NCBI GenBank assembly: GCA_003225365.1
Contig: QHZN01000083.1
Coordinates: 1-42,906 of the forward strand
From: Acidobacteriota bacterium
GTDB lineage: Bacteria > Acidobacteriota > Terriglobia > UBA7540
Direction of reading: 5' to 3'
Length of the DNA: 42,906 nt
The position numbers and the translations under genes are program-made. Under the pieces are notes generated by a model that worked only from the letters and a program-made list of their open reading frames with translations, did not search any database and was not told the DNA's origin. Positions 33,468 through 41,823 of this stretch are shown here, one piece after another; position 1 is the stretch's first letter, and each line of letters starts with the position of its first letter.

Positions 33468-34707
33468 GCGATTTCACGAACTCGACCACCTTTTCCAGGT
33501 GGACCCCGCGCGAGCCTTTTACCAGCACCACGTCGCCGGGTCGGACCAGTGCAGCAAGGAATTCGGCCGCGGCCGCGGCGGAGGGGAAGAAACGCAGGCG
33601 CTCGGCCGGCAGGCCCGCCTCGAACGCGCCGTCGAGGAGGTGTTGCGCGTCTCCTTGAACCCCCAGCAGCCAGTCCACACGCGACTGGGCGGCCTTTCGG
33701 CCGACCTTTCGGTGCCATTCAGGAGAGGAAGGCCCGAGCTCGAGCATTTCTCCGGCGACGACGATGCGCCGCACCGCCCCCCAAGCGGCGAGCGTCTCGA
33801 GCATGCGCTCCATCGCCAGCGGATTCGAGTTATAGCAGTCATTGATAAGCGTGACGCCGTCTAAGAGTGTAAGAATTTCGCTGCGCTGCGGCAAATTTGC
33901 AAACCCCCCAAGCGCCGCCTGTAGCTCCTTTCGAGGTATATTGAACAAGCTCGCTGCTGCCAAGGCCGCGAGCGCGTTCTGGATGTTATGGAGCCCCGGC
34001 AGCGGCAAATAAAACTCCCCATCGAGTGCCCGCGCAATCAGCCGAAATCGCGTGCCGGCGGGCGTCGCACGAGTAATTTCGACAGCTCGGAAGTCAGCCC
34101 CCTCCCCCATGCCAAAGGTCACCGCTTGGCCGCTGAAGCCTTCGCGGAAAGCTTGGACGCGCGAGTCGTCGAAATTCAGAATCGCCGTCGAAGGCGGCGC
34201 CAAGTTCTCGATGAGTTCCTGCTTCGCGCTCGCAATCTCGGTCAGGGATCCGAAGAACTGGAGGTGGACGGGCGCTACGTTGGTCACTACCCCGATTTCG
34301 GGCCCGGCGACACGGGCCAAGCGTGCGATTTCCCCCGGTCTGGACATGGCCAGCTCCACAACTGCCGCTTGGTCCGGCGGTTCAAGCTTTAGGAGCGCCA
34401 GCGGTAAGCCATAGTCGTTGTTGAGATTCCCAGGCGATTTGAGGACCTTAAGTCTCGCCCCAAGCAAGGCCGCAATCATCTCCTTGGTGGTGGTTTTTCC
34501 CGTGCTCCCCGTCACGGCGATGACTCGCCCTCCCCATCGCCGCCTCACTCCGCGCGCGAGTCTTTGAATCGCCTCGGCCGTTTCCGTGACCGGGACAAGT
34601 GAAAGCGCGAGTTTCGCAGGAGCGCGTGAGCGAAGTGGGACCGTTTGGCGGCTCAACTTACCCGAATACCCAAGGAGGGAGACGAGTTCGATTAAAGAAA
34701 TCTGCAT
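33406..34707 (-). CDS. murF: UDP-MurNAc-tripeptide D-alanyl-D-alanine ligase, shortened N-terminal domain
   Basis: 433 residues; the family is usually 450-470. Adds D-Ala-D-Ala to the UDP-MurNAc tripeptide. The ATP loop GSTGKTTTKEM is at about residue 67, whereas E. coli MurF has it near 107, so about 40 residues of the UDP-substrate domain are missing; the DSR and DGH-type segments are not seen. The opening MQISLIELVSLLG and the last strand before the loop are still recognisable. Central (NFDDSRVQAFREG) and C-terminal (NDCYNSNPLAMERML) signatures are normal. The last 18 or so residues (from EARSQKKPLP) come from a heptad array. ATG 34707 is chosen over TTG 34728; neither has a good ribosome site. 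Confidence 0.93.
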   Translation of the reverse strand: MQISLIELVSLLGYSGKLSRQTVPLRSRAPAKLALSLVPVTETAEAIQRLARGVRRRWGGRVIAVTGSTGKTTTKEMIAALLGARLKVLKSPGNLNNDYGLPLALLKLEPPDQAAVVELAMSRPGEIARLARVAGPEIGVVTNVAPVHLQFFGSLTEIASAKQELIENLAPPSTAILNFDDSRVQAFREGFSGQAVTFGMGEGADFRAVEITRATPAGTRFRLIARALDGEFYLPLPGLHNIQNALAALAAASLFNIPRKELQAALGGFANLPQRSEILTLLDGVTLINDCYNSNPLAMERMLETLAAWGAVRRIVVAGEMLELGPSSPEWHRKVGRKAAQSRVDWLLGVQGDAQHLLDGAFEAGLPAERLRFFPSAAAAAEFLAALVRPGDVVLVKGSRGVHLEKVVEFVKSQEKSEARSQKKPLPILTPDS

Positions 34708-34751
34708 GACACGATCGTTGCGGAGCAATCGCTATGCCAATCCACGCGTTG

Positions 34752-34857
34752 ACAAGTGCCGTTCCAACCTAAACAGACTTTCGTTCCACAAATTCGTTGG
34801 TTTGACCACGTGTCCGGCGCGACACAACGAGAATAGTCCAGAATAGTTGGAAACGCA
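34752..34857 (-). repeat. TTCCAAC-ended element, third copy, between murE and murF
   Basis: On the minus strand it opens TTTCCAACTATTCTGGAC (from about 34853) and closes AGGTTGGAACGGCACTTG (34770-34753), the same end architecture as 1961-2075. It accounts for most of the 181-bp murE-murF gap. Confidence 0.6.
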
Positions 34858-34888
34858 CGAGCCGGCTTCTTTCCAACGATTTCTCGAC

Positions 34889-36367
34889 TCACACTTTGTT
34901 CCCGTATCCCATCTCGCGCAAGATGCGGCGAACGATTTGTCGTTCGTCAAACGGAACCGTCCGGTCTTTAAATATCTGGTAAGCCTCATGGCCCTTCCCC
35001 GCTACGACCACGACGTCGCCCTCATGCGCTTCGCCGAGGGCCTTGCGGATGGCCGTTTCGCGGTCCACTTCCATAAGGTACGGCTTGCCGGTTTTCTGCA
35101 AGCCCACCAGCGCGTCGCTCATGATGCGGAGCGGGTCTTCGCTGCGTGGATTGTCGGAGGTCAAAACGGCCAGGTCGGCCAGCGAGCCCGCGGCTTCGCC
35201 CATCAAGGGTCGCTTCGCGCGGTCGCGATCACCTCCGCAGCCAAAGACAACGACCAGGCGGCCGCGCGTCAATTCCCGAGCCGTCGTGAGAACATTCTTC
35301 AGGGCGTCATCGGTATGGGCGTAGTCCACGAGGACCAAGAAGGGTTGTCCGGCATCCACCCTCTCGAATCGCCCCGGGACGCTGGCGAGCGTCGCCACAC
35401 CTTTCTCGACGGCTTCGCGGGAGAGCCCCAAACCTAAAGCCGTCGCCGTTGCCGCCATGATGTTCATGAGATTTGGGCGGCCCAGGAGCGATGAGCCGAT
35501 CTCAACCGGGCCCTCCTGGGTCGAAAGCACCGCATTGAGTCCCTCAGCCCCAAATTTCGTTTGCTTCGGCCGCACCTCGGCCGCGGCGCTCACACCATAA
35601 GTGACAAGCCGCTCGTAGCGAATGTCCAGAAGCTTCCGACCCCAGGTATCGTCGATGTTAACCACGGCCAGTGGCGGGGGCGGTTTGCCTATCCCTTCGA
35701 AGAGCCGCCGCTTGGCTTCGAAATAGTTTTGAAGGTTCTTGTGAAAATCCAGATGGTCCTGGGTCAAATTCGTGAATACTGCTGCACTGAAGTCGAATCC
35801 CCAGACGCGTTCTTGCGCCAGGGCATGCGAGGAAACCTCCATCGCGGCAGCTCGGCCGCCGTGTCCCACGAGTTCGGCGAGGTAGGTGAGCATGTCTAGG
35901 GATTCCGGGGTGGTGTTGCGGGCCGGGACGATTTTCCCCGCGAAATGGTATTCGACCGTGCCAAAAAGTCCAGGCTCGAGACCGGCCGCCAGGAATATCG
36001 ATTCCATCAGATAGGCGGTGGTGGTCTTTCCGTTGGTGCCGGTAATCCCGACCAGCTTCAGGCGCGCGTCCGGCCTCCCGAAGAAGACTCGGCTCGCCTC
36101 TGAAAGAGCGCGCCGGATCTTGGGGACGCGCACCCAACGCGTCTGAAATTCCGGCGGGGCAGTCCGTTCGCTGACCACGGCACCCGCACCGCGTTCAATG
36201 GCTTGGGGAATAAACCGGTGTGCGTCGGCTTTCTCGCCTTGGATGGCAAAAAAAAGGGTGCCCTGGCTGGCATGCTGCGAGTTATATGCCAGCGAGGTGA
36301 TTTCGAGGTCCGGTGACGCGCCGAATTCCGCGCCCGGTATTCCGCCCAGGAGGCCGCCCAGCTTCAT
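34889..36367 (-). CDS. murE: UDP-MurNAc-L-Ala-D-Glu:meso-diaminopimelate ligase
   Basis: 492 residues. Third amino-acid addition of the peptidoglycan stem peptide. Signatures: ISLAYNSQHASQGTLFFAI-type N-domain (DSR replaced by YNSQ), ATP loop GTNGKTTTAYL, NLTQDHLDFHKN, and DNPRSEDP near residue 405. The DNPR form is the one linked to meso-DAP specificity, consistent with a Gram-negative wall. ATG 36367 follows a heptad array and a TATAAT (36384-36379), which could be an internal promoter giving a nearly leaderless transcript. Upstream neighbour ftsI ends 187 bp away; downstream is a repeat-filled gap before murF. Confidence 0.97.
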   Translation of the reverse strand: MKLGGLLGGIPGAEFGASPDLEITSLAYNSQHASQGTLFFAIQGEKADAHRFIPQAIERGAGAVVSERTAPPEFQTRWVRVPKIRRALSEASRVFFGRPDARLKLVGITGTNGKTTTAYLMESIFLAAGLEPGLFGTVEYHFAGKIVPARNTTPESLDMLTYLAELVGHGGRAAAMEVSSHALAQERVWGFDFSAAVFTNLTQDHLDFHKNLQNYFEAKRRLFEGIGKPPPPLAVVNIDDTWGRKLLDIRYERLVTYGVSAAAEVRPKQTKFGAEGLNAVLSTQEGPVEIGSSLLGRPNLMNIMAATATALGLGLSREAVEKGVATLASVPGRFERVDAGQPFLVLVDYAHTDDALKNVLTTARELTRGRLVVVFGCGGDRDRAKRPLMGEAAGSLADLAVLTSDNPRSEDPLRIMSDALVGLQKTGKPYLMEVDRETAIRKALGEAHEGDVVVVAGKGHEAYQIFKDRTVPFDERQIVRRILREMGYGNKV

Positions 36368-36378
36368 TCTTCACTCGC

Positions 36379-36409
36379 ATTATAACGCCTGAACGTCGTC
36401 CATGGTCAT
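36379..36409 (-). promoter_or_regulatory. Possible internal promoter before murE
   Basis: A perfect TATAAT (36384-36379) lies 12 bp before the murE ATG. The best -35 (ATGACC, 19 bp upstream) falls in heptad units and is poor. Tentative. Confidence 0.3.
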
Positions 36410-36512
36410 TAGTCAGTGGCTCATTGTCCGTGGTCAGCGACCAACGGAGACGAAAATCGAAACTGGAAATTCGAAACTCGACGCGAGTTTCGATTTTCAA
36501 ATTTCGAATTTT
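36398..36512. repeat. Composite heptad array between ftsI and murE
   Basis: GTCCATG, GTCATTA, GTCAGTG, GCTCATT, GTCCGTG, GTCAGCG (36398-36439) are followed by inverse TCGAAAC, TGGAAAT, TCGAAAC (36457-36477) and facing GAGTTTC, GATTTTC, AAATTTC, GAATTTT (36485-36512). It has the same two-word order as 32102-32240; the outer inverse arm is nearly lost. Confidence 0.8.
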
Positions 36513-36554
36513 GGCCTTCGACAAAGGAGTAAAGACGACGGGGCAAGAATGCTC

Positions 36555-38621
36555 TCACCTTGAAAACTCCACCCAAACGCCGCTATGAGCAGGTACCAAA
36601 ACGCCCGGCGCCGGCTTTTGTTTGTGGCCGAGTCCCGAGCCTGCCACCACCAATTCCAGCCCCACAGTTTCGCACTTTTCGGCGGCCGTACGCACGGCCA
36701 GCCCTGTGAAATCGGGGACGGCGACTAGCGGCCCTTCATTTAACAGTTCTGTTGCCCGTCGGCCGACGGACAGGGTCTTCCTAAGTGAAACTGTTTGTAC
36801 GGGAGAGGTCGCGGCCCCGGCAGGTCCAGAATCTGATGGAAGGAAACCCATTCGGTCCTCCCGTGTCTGGCGGGGGAGCCTAGCGGGCCTGGAAGAAGTA
36901 ACCTGAAGCCACCGGGTAGGAATGTCTTGCGGTGCGTTGAGATAGCCTAGTGTCTGTTCTGCGACAGACCTGAACGCCGGAGCCGCCACCTCTTGCCCGT
37001 AAATCCCCCCAACCGGAGAATCAATAGCCACCAGAATGGCTATCGCCGGCCGCTGAACGGGGGCAAACCCAACAAACGAAGCTACGTAGTGCGACTTGGA
37101 ATAGTGGCCGTTCGAGTCAATCTTCTGCGCTGTCCCGGTCTTCCCCGCGGCCGTGTAGCCCTCGAGACGAGCGGACTTCCCGGTACCCTGCTCAACCACC
37201 TGCATCAACATTTCTTTCATGCGTTCCGCGGTTCGCGGGCTGACGACGCGGCGACCGCGGACGGGCGGCACAGCATCGTGCAGATCGCCGCGGAATACGT
37301 CGCGGACGATGCGCGGCTGGTATAGAATTCCGCCGTTCGCGATGGCCGAGTACGCCGTAATTAGTTGGACGGGCGTAATGCCGATCTCTTGCCCTATCGA
37401 GATTTCTCCGATCGAAATCCCGGACCAGCGGCGGGGCGGACGCAGCAGTCCGTGTTCTTCTCCGGGCAGCTCGATGCCCGTGGCTTCCCCGAACCCAAAG
37501 TTCCGGATGTAGCGGTAAAAACGCTCCTGGCCGAGACGGAGACCGATTTTGATGGCGCCGACGTCGCTCGATTGCACTAAGACCTGCTCGAGGGTGAGCG
37601 TGCCGAAGGGTTTGTGGTCATGGATCGTGTGCCCGGCGAGGACAATGCGGCCTTCTTGGCAATCCACGCTTTCCCGGGGATTCGCCAGACCCTCCTCGAG
37701 GGCGGCCGAAAGCGTCACCAGTTTGAAGGTGGAGCCCGGCTCATAGACCCATGTTACGCCCCGATTTTTCCAATCCTGGGCCGGGAATTTCGAATACTCG
37801 TTGGGGTCGAATCTCGGATAACTCGCGAGCGCCAGAATTTCGCCCGTGTTCGGGTTCTGAACGAGAATGGTCCCTCCCGCGGCGTGCCACTTCTTGACCG
37901 TTTCGTTGAGGACCCTCTCGGAGGTATATTGAATGTTCTCGTCGAGTGTCAGGACCAGGCTCTTGCCCGGCTCCCCGGGCGATTCGCTCGAGCTGAACGA
38001 GTGCCGTCGCGCGTCGGTATCGAGCAGGATCCGGCCGGGGGTGCCTTTGATCTCTCCGTTCATCCCGTACTCCACCCCGGCCAAGCCCACATCGTCCATA
38101 CCAACGTAGCCGAGCGCCTGCGAAGCCAACTCGCCTTTGGGATAAAACCGCTTCATCTCTTTCTGGAAGTAAATTCCCTTGAGGTTCAAACCCTTGACTT
38201 CCGCGGCCTCGTCGGCCGAGACCTTGCGCTTGACCCAACAGAACGAGCGAAAAGCCTCGAAGCGGCCGAGGAGATCGTTCACGTCAAGACCCAAGAGCGA
38301 AGCGAGCCGCTTGGCCGTGATAGAGGGGTTCGGGATTTCGGAGGGGACAGCGAAAACTGAGTCGACGGGAAGGGTCATGGCCAGCGGATGCATTTGGCGG
38401 TCATAGATGGCGCCGCGCTGGGGCGCCACTTCAACCACCCGCTGCTGCTGTCGCTCTGCCCGGCCGATCAACTGGACGTATTCAATTACTTCCAGGTGAT
38501 AAAGGCGGGCGATTAGCCCTAACATCCACAACGCCATGGCCCCGCCGAGGATCAGGGCGCGGTTTACTCCCTCGAACCTTGCGCCTTTCTGTGAACGAGG
38601 CCGCCGCTTTCGAGCGAGCAT
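36555..38621 (-). CDS. ftsI: Septal transpeptidase FtsI (class B PBP) with C-terminal PASTA domain
   Basis: 688 residues. Cross-links septal peptidoglycan in the periplasm. One membrane helix (22-42), a pedestal domain (VAPQRGAIYDRQMHPLA), then the transpeptidase with S297-TFK, the second motif SSD at 351-353 (SxN is commoner) and KTG at 494-496. Residues about 560-625 are a linker, and 631-688 form one PASTA domain (VAVPDFTGLAVRTAAEK), a peptidoglycan-sensing module frequent in acidobacterial and Gram-positive PBPs but absent from E. coli FtsI. ATG 38621 shares a base with the ftsL stop (TGATG); GAGGG lies 5 nt upstream. Confidence 0.96.
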   Translation of the reverse strand: MLARKRRPRSQKGARFEGVNRALILGGAMALWMLGLIARLYHLEVIEYVQLIGRAERQQQRVVEVAPQRGAIYDRQMHPLAMTLPVDSVFAVPSEIPNPSITAKRLASLLGLDVNDLLGRFEAFRSFCWVKRKVSADEAAEVKGLNLKGIYFQKEMKRFYPKGELASQALGYVGMDDVGLAGVEYGMNGEIKGTPGRILLDTDARRHSFSSSESPGEPGKSLVLTLDENIQYTSERVLNETVKKWHAAGGTILVQNPNTGEILALASYPRFDPNEYSKFPAQDWKNRGVTWVYEPGSTFKLVTLSAALEEGLANPRESVDCQEGRIVLAGHTIHDHKPFGTLTLEQVLVQSSDVGAIKIGLRLGQERFYRYIRNFGFGEATGIELPGEEHGLLRPPRRWSGISIGEISIGQEIGITPVQLITAYSAIANGGILYQPRIVRDVFRGDLHDAVPPVRGRRVVSPRTAERMKEMLMQVVEQGTGKSARLEGYTAAGKTGTAQKIDSNGHYSKSHYVASFVGFAPVQRPAIAILVAIDSPVGGIYGQEVAAPAFRSVAEQTLGYLNAPQDIPTRWLQVTSSRPARLPRQTREDRMGFLPSDSGPAGAATSPVQTVSLRKTLSVGRRATELLNEGPLVAVPDFTGLAVRTAAEKCETVGLELVVAGSGLGHKQKPAPGVLVPAHSGVWVEFSR

Positions 38622-39136
38622 CACTGCCCTCGAGGAGTTTCTGTGGGGGATGTCTGATCTCGAGGCGCCATCGTCGCCCCGGTCGGCTCTCCGGACGCCC
38701 CGAGAGGGATCACTTGCCGTGCGGTCGGAGGCGCCAAGCCGAGCTTCGCGCGCGCCAGGGTGTCAATCCGTTGCGGGTCGGCCAGCGATGCCTGTTCGAG
38801 GCGTAGCTCGCGGTTCCATTCCGCGAGCGACGACCGCTGGGCCTTGAGCTGCTCGATTCCATAGCCGGTACGCACGCATTGGAAGTGCTGCCAGGCCAGT
38901 GTTAAACCGCAAATGAAAACCAGACTGCAAAGGCCGAGCAGCGTGAAGCACTGCCGTCGCCTCTCTGGATTCAGTTCCCGGAACACCCGCGAGTTGTCAA
39001 TGCGCTTGACGAAGTAAACGTTCGGGAATCCGCCTCGGCTCGCCGAAGCCAGTTTTCGCCTCCTTGTCGAGGCAGGCCTACCTGCGCGGGCTGGCTTGCG
39101 ACGAATTTGCGGAAAGGGGACTGTTGCCGTAGCCAT
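38621..39136 (-). CDS. ftsL: Cell division protein FtsL
   Basis: 171 residues, assigned from architecture and position (between rsmH and ftsI). A basic cytoplasmic N-terminus of about 60 residues is followed by one membrane helix (about 64-84, FTLLGLCSLVFICGLTLAW), a leucine/glutamine-rich coiled coil (GIEQLKAQRSSLAEWNRELRL) and the typical DPQRIDTLARAKLGL motif. A proline/threonine-rich tail of about 30 residues ends it. FtsL forms the FtsQLB complex that activates FtsWI. Part of the N-terminus (ARAGRPASTRR) is encoded by a word, GAGGCAGGCCTACCT, that recurs elsewhere. Confidence 0.85.
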   Translation of the reverse strand: MATATVPFPQIRRKPARAGRPASTRRRKLASASRGGFPNVYFVKRIDNSRVFRELNPERRRQCFTLLGLCSLVFICGLTLAWQHFQCVRTGYGIEQLKAQRSSLAEWNRELRLEQASLADPQRIDTLARAKLGLAPPTARQVIPLGASGEPTGATMAPRDQTSPTETPRGQ

Positions 39137-39215
39137 AATTTGAATCCAGAGGAACGAGCGCGGGCTCTGGAGCCTCAGTATGAGAGTCCGCCAGCCGACG
39201 GGCGCCCGTGCCCCT

Positions 39216-40103
39216 TCATGCTATTCGCTGATCCCCGCGCGTTTCAGCAGCTCGCAGCTTGGCGCTGCGCGAGCGCGGGTTTTCTTGAAACTCTGGCTCC
39301 GCCGGACGGATAGGTTTCCGGGTAAGTATGCAAATTCGACCTTCGCGCGACCAGTCCGCGAAGGCCCTCTTGACCAGCCGATCTTCGAGTGAATGAAAGC
39401 TCAAGATAGCAAGCCGCCCTCCGGGAGCCAACACGCGGAGGACCCCGGCCAGAAACGCTTTGAGGTTTTCGAGCTCCTCGTTCACCGCCATGCGCAGCGC
39501 CATAAACGTGCGCGTGGCGGGATGAATTTGATGAAGGCCCGCCCGGGAGGGGATAGCTCGCGTCACCACCTGCGCCAGTTCGGTGGTTGTTCGAATCGGG
39601 CGGGCCTTCACAATTGCTCGCGCAATACGGCGCGAGTGGCGCTCTTCCCCCAACTGAAAAATCCTGTCCGCCAGCTCCCGCTCGCGAGACCGGTTCACAA
39701 GCTCTGCGGCCAAAACTGGAGCGTCGGGGCCCATGCGCATGTCGAGCGGGCCGGGACGGTTGAAGCTGAATCCACGCGCTGCGTCTTCGAGCTGAAGCGA
39801 ACTCATGCCGAGATCTGCCAGGACGCCGGCAGCCGGCGGCAATCCGCTGGCCTCGTGAAGCTTTTCGATTTGGGCGAAGTTTCCTTCCATGACCATCAGT
39901 TTGTCGCCATTATTCCGCAGCCGGTCCCGCGCCGCCGCGAGCGCAGCGGGGTCTCGGTCAATCCCCAGCAGCCGCCCCGTCTCCAGCCGCCGCAAGATTT
40001 CCTCGGCGTGGCCGCCAGCGCCCAGCGTCGCGTCAACGTAGATTCCATCGGGCCGGACATTCAAGTACCCCAAAACCTCCCTGACCAGAACCGGAACGTG
40101 CAT
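39216..40103 (-). CDS. rsmH: 16S rRNA (cytosine-1402-N4)-methyltransferase RsmH
   Basis: 295 residues. Methylates C1402 of 16S rRNA. Signatures: HVPVLVREVLGYLNVRPDGIYVDATLGAGGHAEEIL (SAM site, given as HVPVLVREV and DATLGAGGHAEEI), GVLADLGMSSLQLEDAARGFSF and HPATRTFMALRMAVNEEL, ending with ILSFHSLEDRLVKRAF. Length is slightly below the usual 310. The ATG at 40103 directly abuts the mraZ stop, so the two are translationally coupled. A 79-bp gap precedes ftsL. Confidence 0.97.
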   Translation of the reverse strand: MHVPVLVREVLGYLNVRPDGIYVDATLGAGGHAEEILRRLETGRLLGIDRDPAALAAARDRLRNNGDKLMVMEGNFAQIEKLHEASGLPPAAGVLADLGMSSLQLEDAARGFSFNRPGPLDMRMGPDAPVLAAELVNRSRERELADRIFQLGEERHSRRIARAIVKARPIRTTTELAQVVTRAIPSRAGLHQIHPATRTFMALRMAVNEELENLKAFLAGVLRVLAPGGRLAILSFHSLEDRLVKRAFADWSREGRICILTRKPIRPAEPEFQENPRSRSAKLRAAETRGDQRIA

Positions 40104-40544
40104 CTAGATGCCCAAGTCGCTCAACTTCGCCTCGTCCTCATCCGTCAAGGGATTCTTTTCCAGGTGCTCGAGGAAACGCTGGCGGTTCCAAACTTCCAGA
40201 TATTCCAGCATCCCCATCACGTTCACTTCGCCCTTCATCTCGGCCGACTCGCGGAGCAAGGCCGGAATCAGTATCCGCCCCTGCGCGTCCATCCGCTCGA
40301 GCTGACCCCAATAATTCGTGCGGTCGAGAAACCTCCGTTTTTGCACGTTCATCGAGGGGGTTGCCAGGAGCTTCTCTTCCTTCACCTTCCATACGGAGAA
40401 GGGGTAAATCAGTGCGGACTGGCCTTTCAGGCTCGTGACGTAAAACTCGAGCCCGTAGGTCTCTTCGAGAAATGACTTGAATGCGGCGGGGATCTTTAGC
40501 CGACCCTTCGAGTCTATAGTTGCCGGATGGTTGCCGCGCAGCAC
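40104..40544 (-). CDS. mraZ: Transcriptional regulator MraZ
   Basis: 146 residues, two SpoVT-AbrB-like halves: LRGNHPATIDSKGRLKIPAAF and WGQLERMDAQGRILIPALLRE, each with the DxKGR/DxQGR motif. MraZ binds short phased repeats in its own promoter and represses the dcw operon in known bacteria. Start is GTG 40544, with AGGTGAGG 5-6 nt upstream. First gene of the dcw cluster. The operator candidate and a consensus promoter lie just upstream (40597-40659), so autoregulation as in other bacteria is very plausible here. Confidence 0.96.
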   Translation of the reverse strand: MLRGNHPATIDSKGRLKIPAAFKSFLEETYGLEFYVTSLKGQSALIYPFSVWKVKEEKLLATPSMNVQKRRFLDRTNYWGQLERMDAQGRILIPALLRESAEMKGEVNVMGMLEYLEVWNRQRFLEHLEKNPLTDEDEAKLSDLGI

Positions 40545-40596
40545 TGGTCCTCACCTGAACAACCTCTCATTTGCCCCTAAAATAGCTCATATTTTT

Positions 40597-40631
40597 CACT
40601 TCAAGCTACTTTAGACCACTTTCGGCCACGA
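40597..40631 (-). promoter_or_regulatory. Candidate MraZ operator: four boxes phased by 10 bp
   Basis: Plus-strand CACTT (40597), TACTT (40607), CACTT (40617) and CACGA (40627) recur at exactly 10-bp intervals (AAGTG on the minus strand). Known MraZ sites are 3-4 direct TGGGN-type repeats with the same spacing. They cover the predicted transcription start and leader. Confidence 0.7.
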
Positions 40632-40659
40632 ATATAGGCGCGCGATTCCCGCTTGTCAA
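40631..40659 (-). promoter_or_regulatory. mraZp: Main promoter of the dcw cluster
   Basis: Minus strand TTGACA (40659-40654), 17-bp spacer, TATATT (40636-40631). An A-tract just upstream of the -35 could act as an UP element. The start site would be near 40624, within the phased boxes. Confidence 0.85.
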
Positions 40660-40683
40660 GGTTTTTTTTGAGTTTTCCTAAGT

Positions 40684-40699
40684 ATTTCACCAGTGAAAT
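40684..40699. promoter_or_regulatory. Palindromic site upstream of the dcw promoter
   Basis: ATTTCAC-CA-GTGAAAT, 7-bp perfect arms, about 25 bp upstream of the -35. The size and position suit a dimeric regulator; identity unknown. Confidence 0.45.
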
Positions 40700-41024
40700 T
40701 GGCCCACTACACCTAGTATCGCTATTTTTTGAAGGCACTAAGGCTTGAGCCTATACTGCAAATCGTGGAGAGACAGACCAGGCAAGAGAGAAGTTAGGCT
40801 AGGAGATTACTAAAGAAAATTAATACAAGGTCTCCGCTAGGCTGCCTTGGAGTTCTGCACTGACGCACGGATGTTCCGCACACCCTGCCTACAGTACCGT
40901 AACGGCGCAGCCGATCGATTGGGACACTTATAAACCCGGATGCGGACGTTCAACATCGCTCCAGCGCACTCGCATCACTAGTCGCCAAGCGCCTTGGCGG
41001 ACGGCGCCGCAGGCGGCTATTCCC
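40700..41024. other. 325-bp non-coding stretch between the mraZ promoter and msrB
   Basis: It is AT-richer than the rest of the window. It contains AGGCT-TG-AGCCT (40741-40752), an imperfect pairing of GCTAGGAGA (about 40799) with TCTCCGCTAG (about 40833), and GCCAAG-CGC-CTTGGC (40984-40998) just past the msrB stop, a possible but U-less terminator. I see no gene. Confidence 0.4.
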
Positions 41025-41594
41025 TTACGACTTTTCTTTTTCGAATTTCAGCGCGGCGGAATTGATGCAATAGCGGAGCCCGGTGGGCCGCGGGCCGTCG
41101 TCAAAGACGTGCCCGAGGTGCGCGTTGCAGACGCGGCATTCGACTTCCGTGCGCTCCATGCCGAGGCTCGAGTCGCCGGAGAGCTCGATGTTCTCCTTCG
41201 CGATGGGCGCCCAAAAACTCGGCCATCCGGTGCCGGACTCAAACTTGGTCTTCGAGTCGAACAAGTCCGTCCCACAGCATATGCACTTGTAGATTCCCTT
41301 CTCGTGGTTATCCCAATAAGCGCCCGTGAAAGCGCGCTCGGTGCCCTTCTGCCGAGTCACGTTGAATTGCTCGGGTGTGAGCGTCTTCTTCCATTCGGCC
41401 TCGGCCTTCACCACTTTTTCCGTCATGATGTATCCCTTTCGCTCGGCGGAATAAATCCTTAACGGCCCTGGCGACGCCGGCGTCTTCCCTGCTTCGCTCG
41501 GCCCCCGGGAGGTGCTCGGCCGAAGTTTCAGCGCCACGCCGAACCCGGCCGCCACCGGAGCCGCCACGCCTAGTATAAAAGACCGCCGCTTCAC
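41025..41594 (-). CDS. msrB: Peptide methionine-(R)-S-oxide reductase, exported by a Tat-like signal
   Basis: 189 residues from GTG 41594, which has GGGAGG upstream and a consensus promoter 20 nt further. Reduces methionine-R-sulfoxide in damaged proteins. The N-terminus [17 protein letters not shown] is a twin-arginine signal, so the enzyme should act in the periplasm. The MsrB domain (residues 65-189) has [16 protein letters not shown], the zinc pairs CICCG and [12 protein letters not shown], and catalytic Cys in [10 protein letters not shown] longer frame to 41711 is open but would bury the signal. Confidence 0.95.
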   Translation of the reverse strand: MKRRSFILGVAAPVAAGFGVALKLRPSTSRGPSEAGKTPASPGPLRIYSAERKGYIMTEKVVKAEAEWKKTLTPEQFNVTRQKGTERAFTGAYWDNHEKGIYKCICCGTDLFDSKTKFESGTGWPSFWAPIAKENIELSGDSSLGMERTEVECRVCNAHLGHVFDDGPRPTGLRYCINSAALKFEKEKS

Positions 41595-41618
41595 TGCCGC
41601 CTCCCGAGCATCACCAGA

Positions 41619-41647
41619 ATTATAAGGCTCTCCCACTCGCCAAGCAA
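41619..41647 (-). promoter_or_regulatory. Promoter of msrB
   Basis: Minus strand TTGCTT (41647-41642), 17-bp spacer, perfect TATAAT (41624-41619). The start site near 41612 gives an 18-nt leader and supports the GTG 41594 start. Confidence 0.6.
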
Positions 41648-41748
41648 GACTCCGTCGCGCAAGACCCGCTTTCCGGCCTTGCGGGCCTTGGAAATCTTGT
41701 GTTTCGGCCACAGGTGACGGAAGGAAATTGAAACTCCGCGTCGCCCCG

Positions 41749-41783
41749 GTCCCTCGTCCGTTGTCTGTGGTCTGTCGTCAACA
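41749..41783. repeat. Heptad array, word GTCCGTT, between msrB and the TonB-C gene
   Basis: GTCCCTC, GTCCGTT, GTCTGTG, GTCTGTC, GTCAACA in 7-bp steps; no facing inverse array was seen here. Confidence 0.65.
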
Positions 41784-41823
41784 TTCAAGCCCTCCAGGAT
41801 TCGGATTGCCTCAGCAGTCGCGG

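Noticed and set aside
34732-34989. Small minus-strand frames in the murE-murF gap, considered as a displaced MurF N-terminus
   Set aside because: Their translations have no DSR or DGH-type motifs and overlap murE; they do not supply the missing MurF segment.
39393-40475. 360-residue plus-strand frame
   Set aside because: Antisense to rsmH and mraZ; no family features or ribosome site.
41591-41788. 65-residue minus-strand frame upstream of msrB
   Set aside because: It contains a heptad array and the msrB promoter and has no recognisable features.
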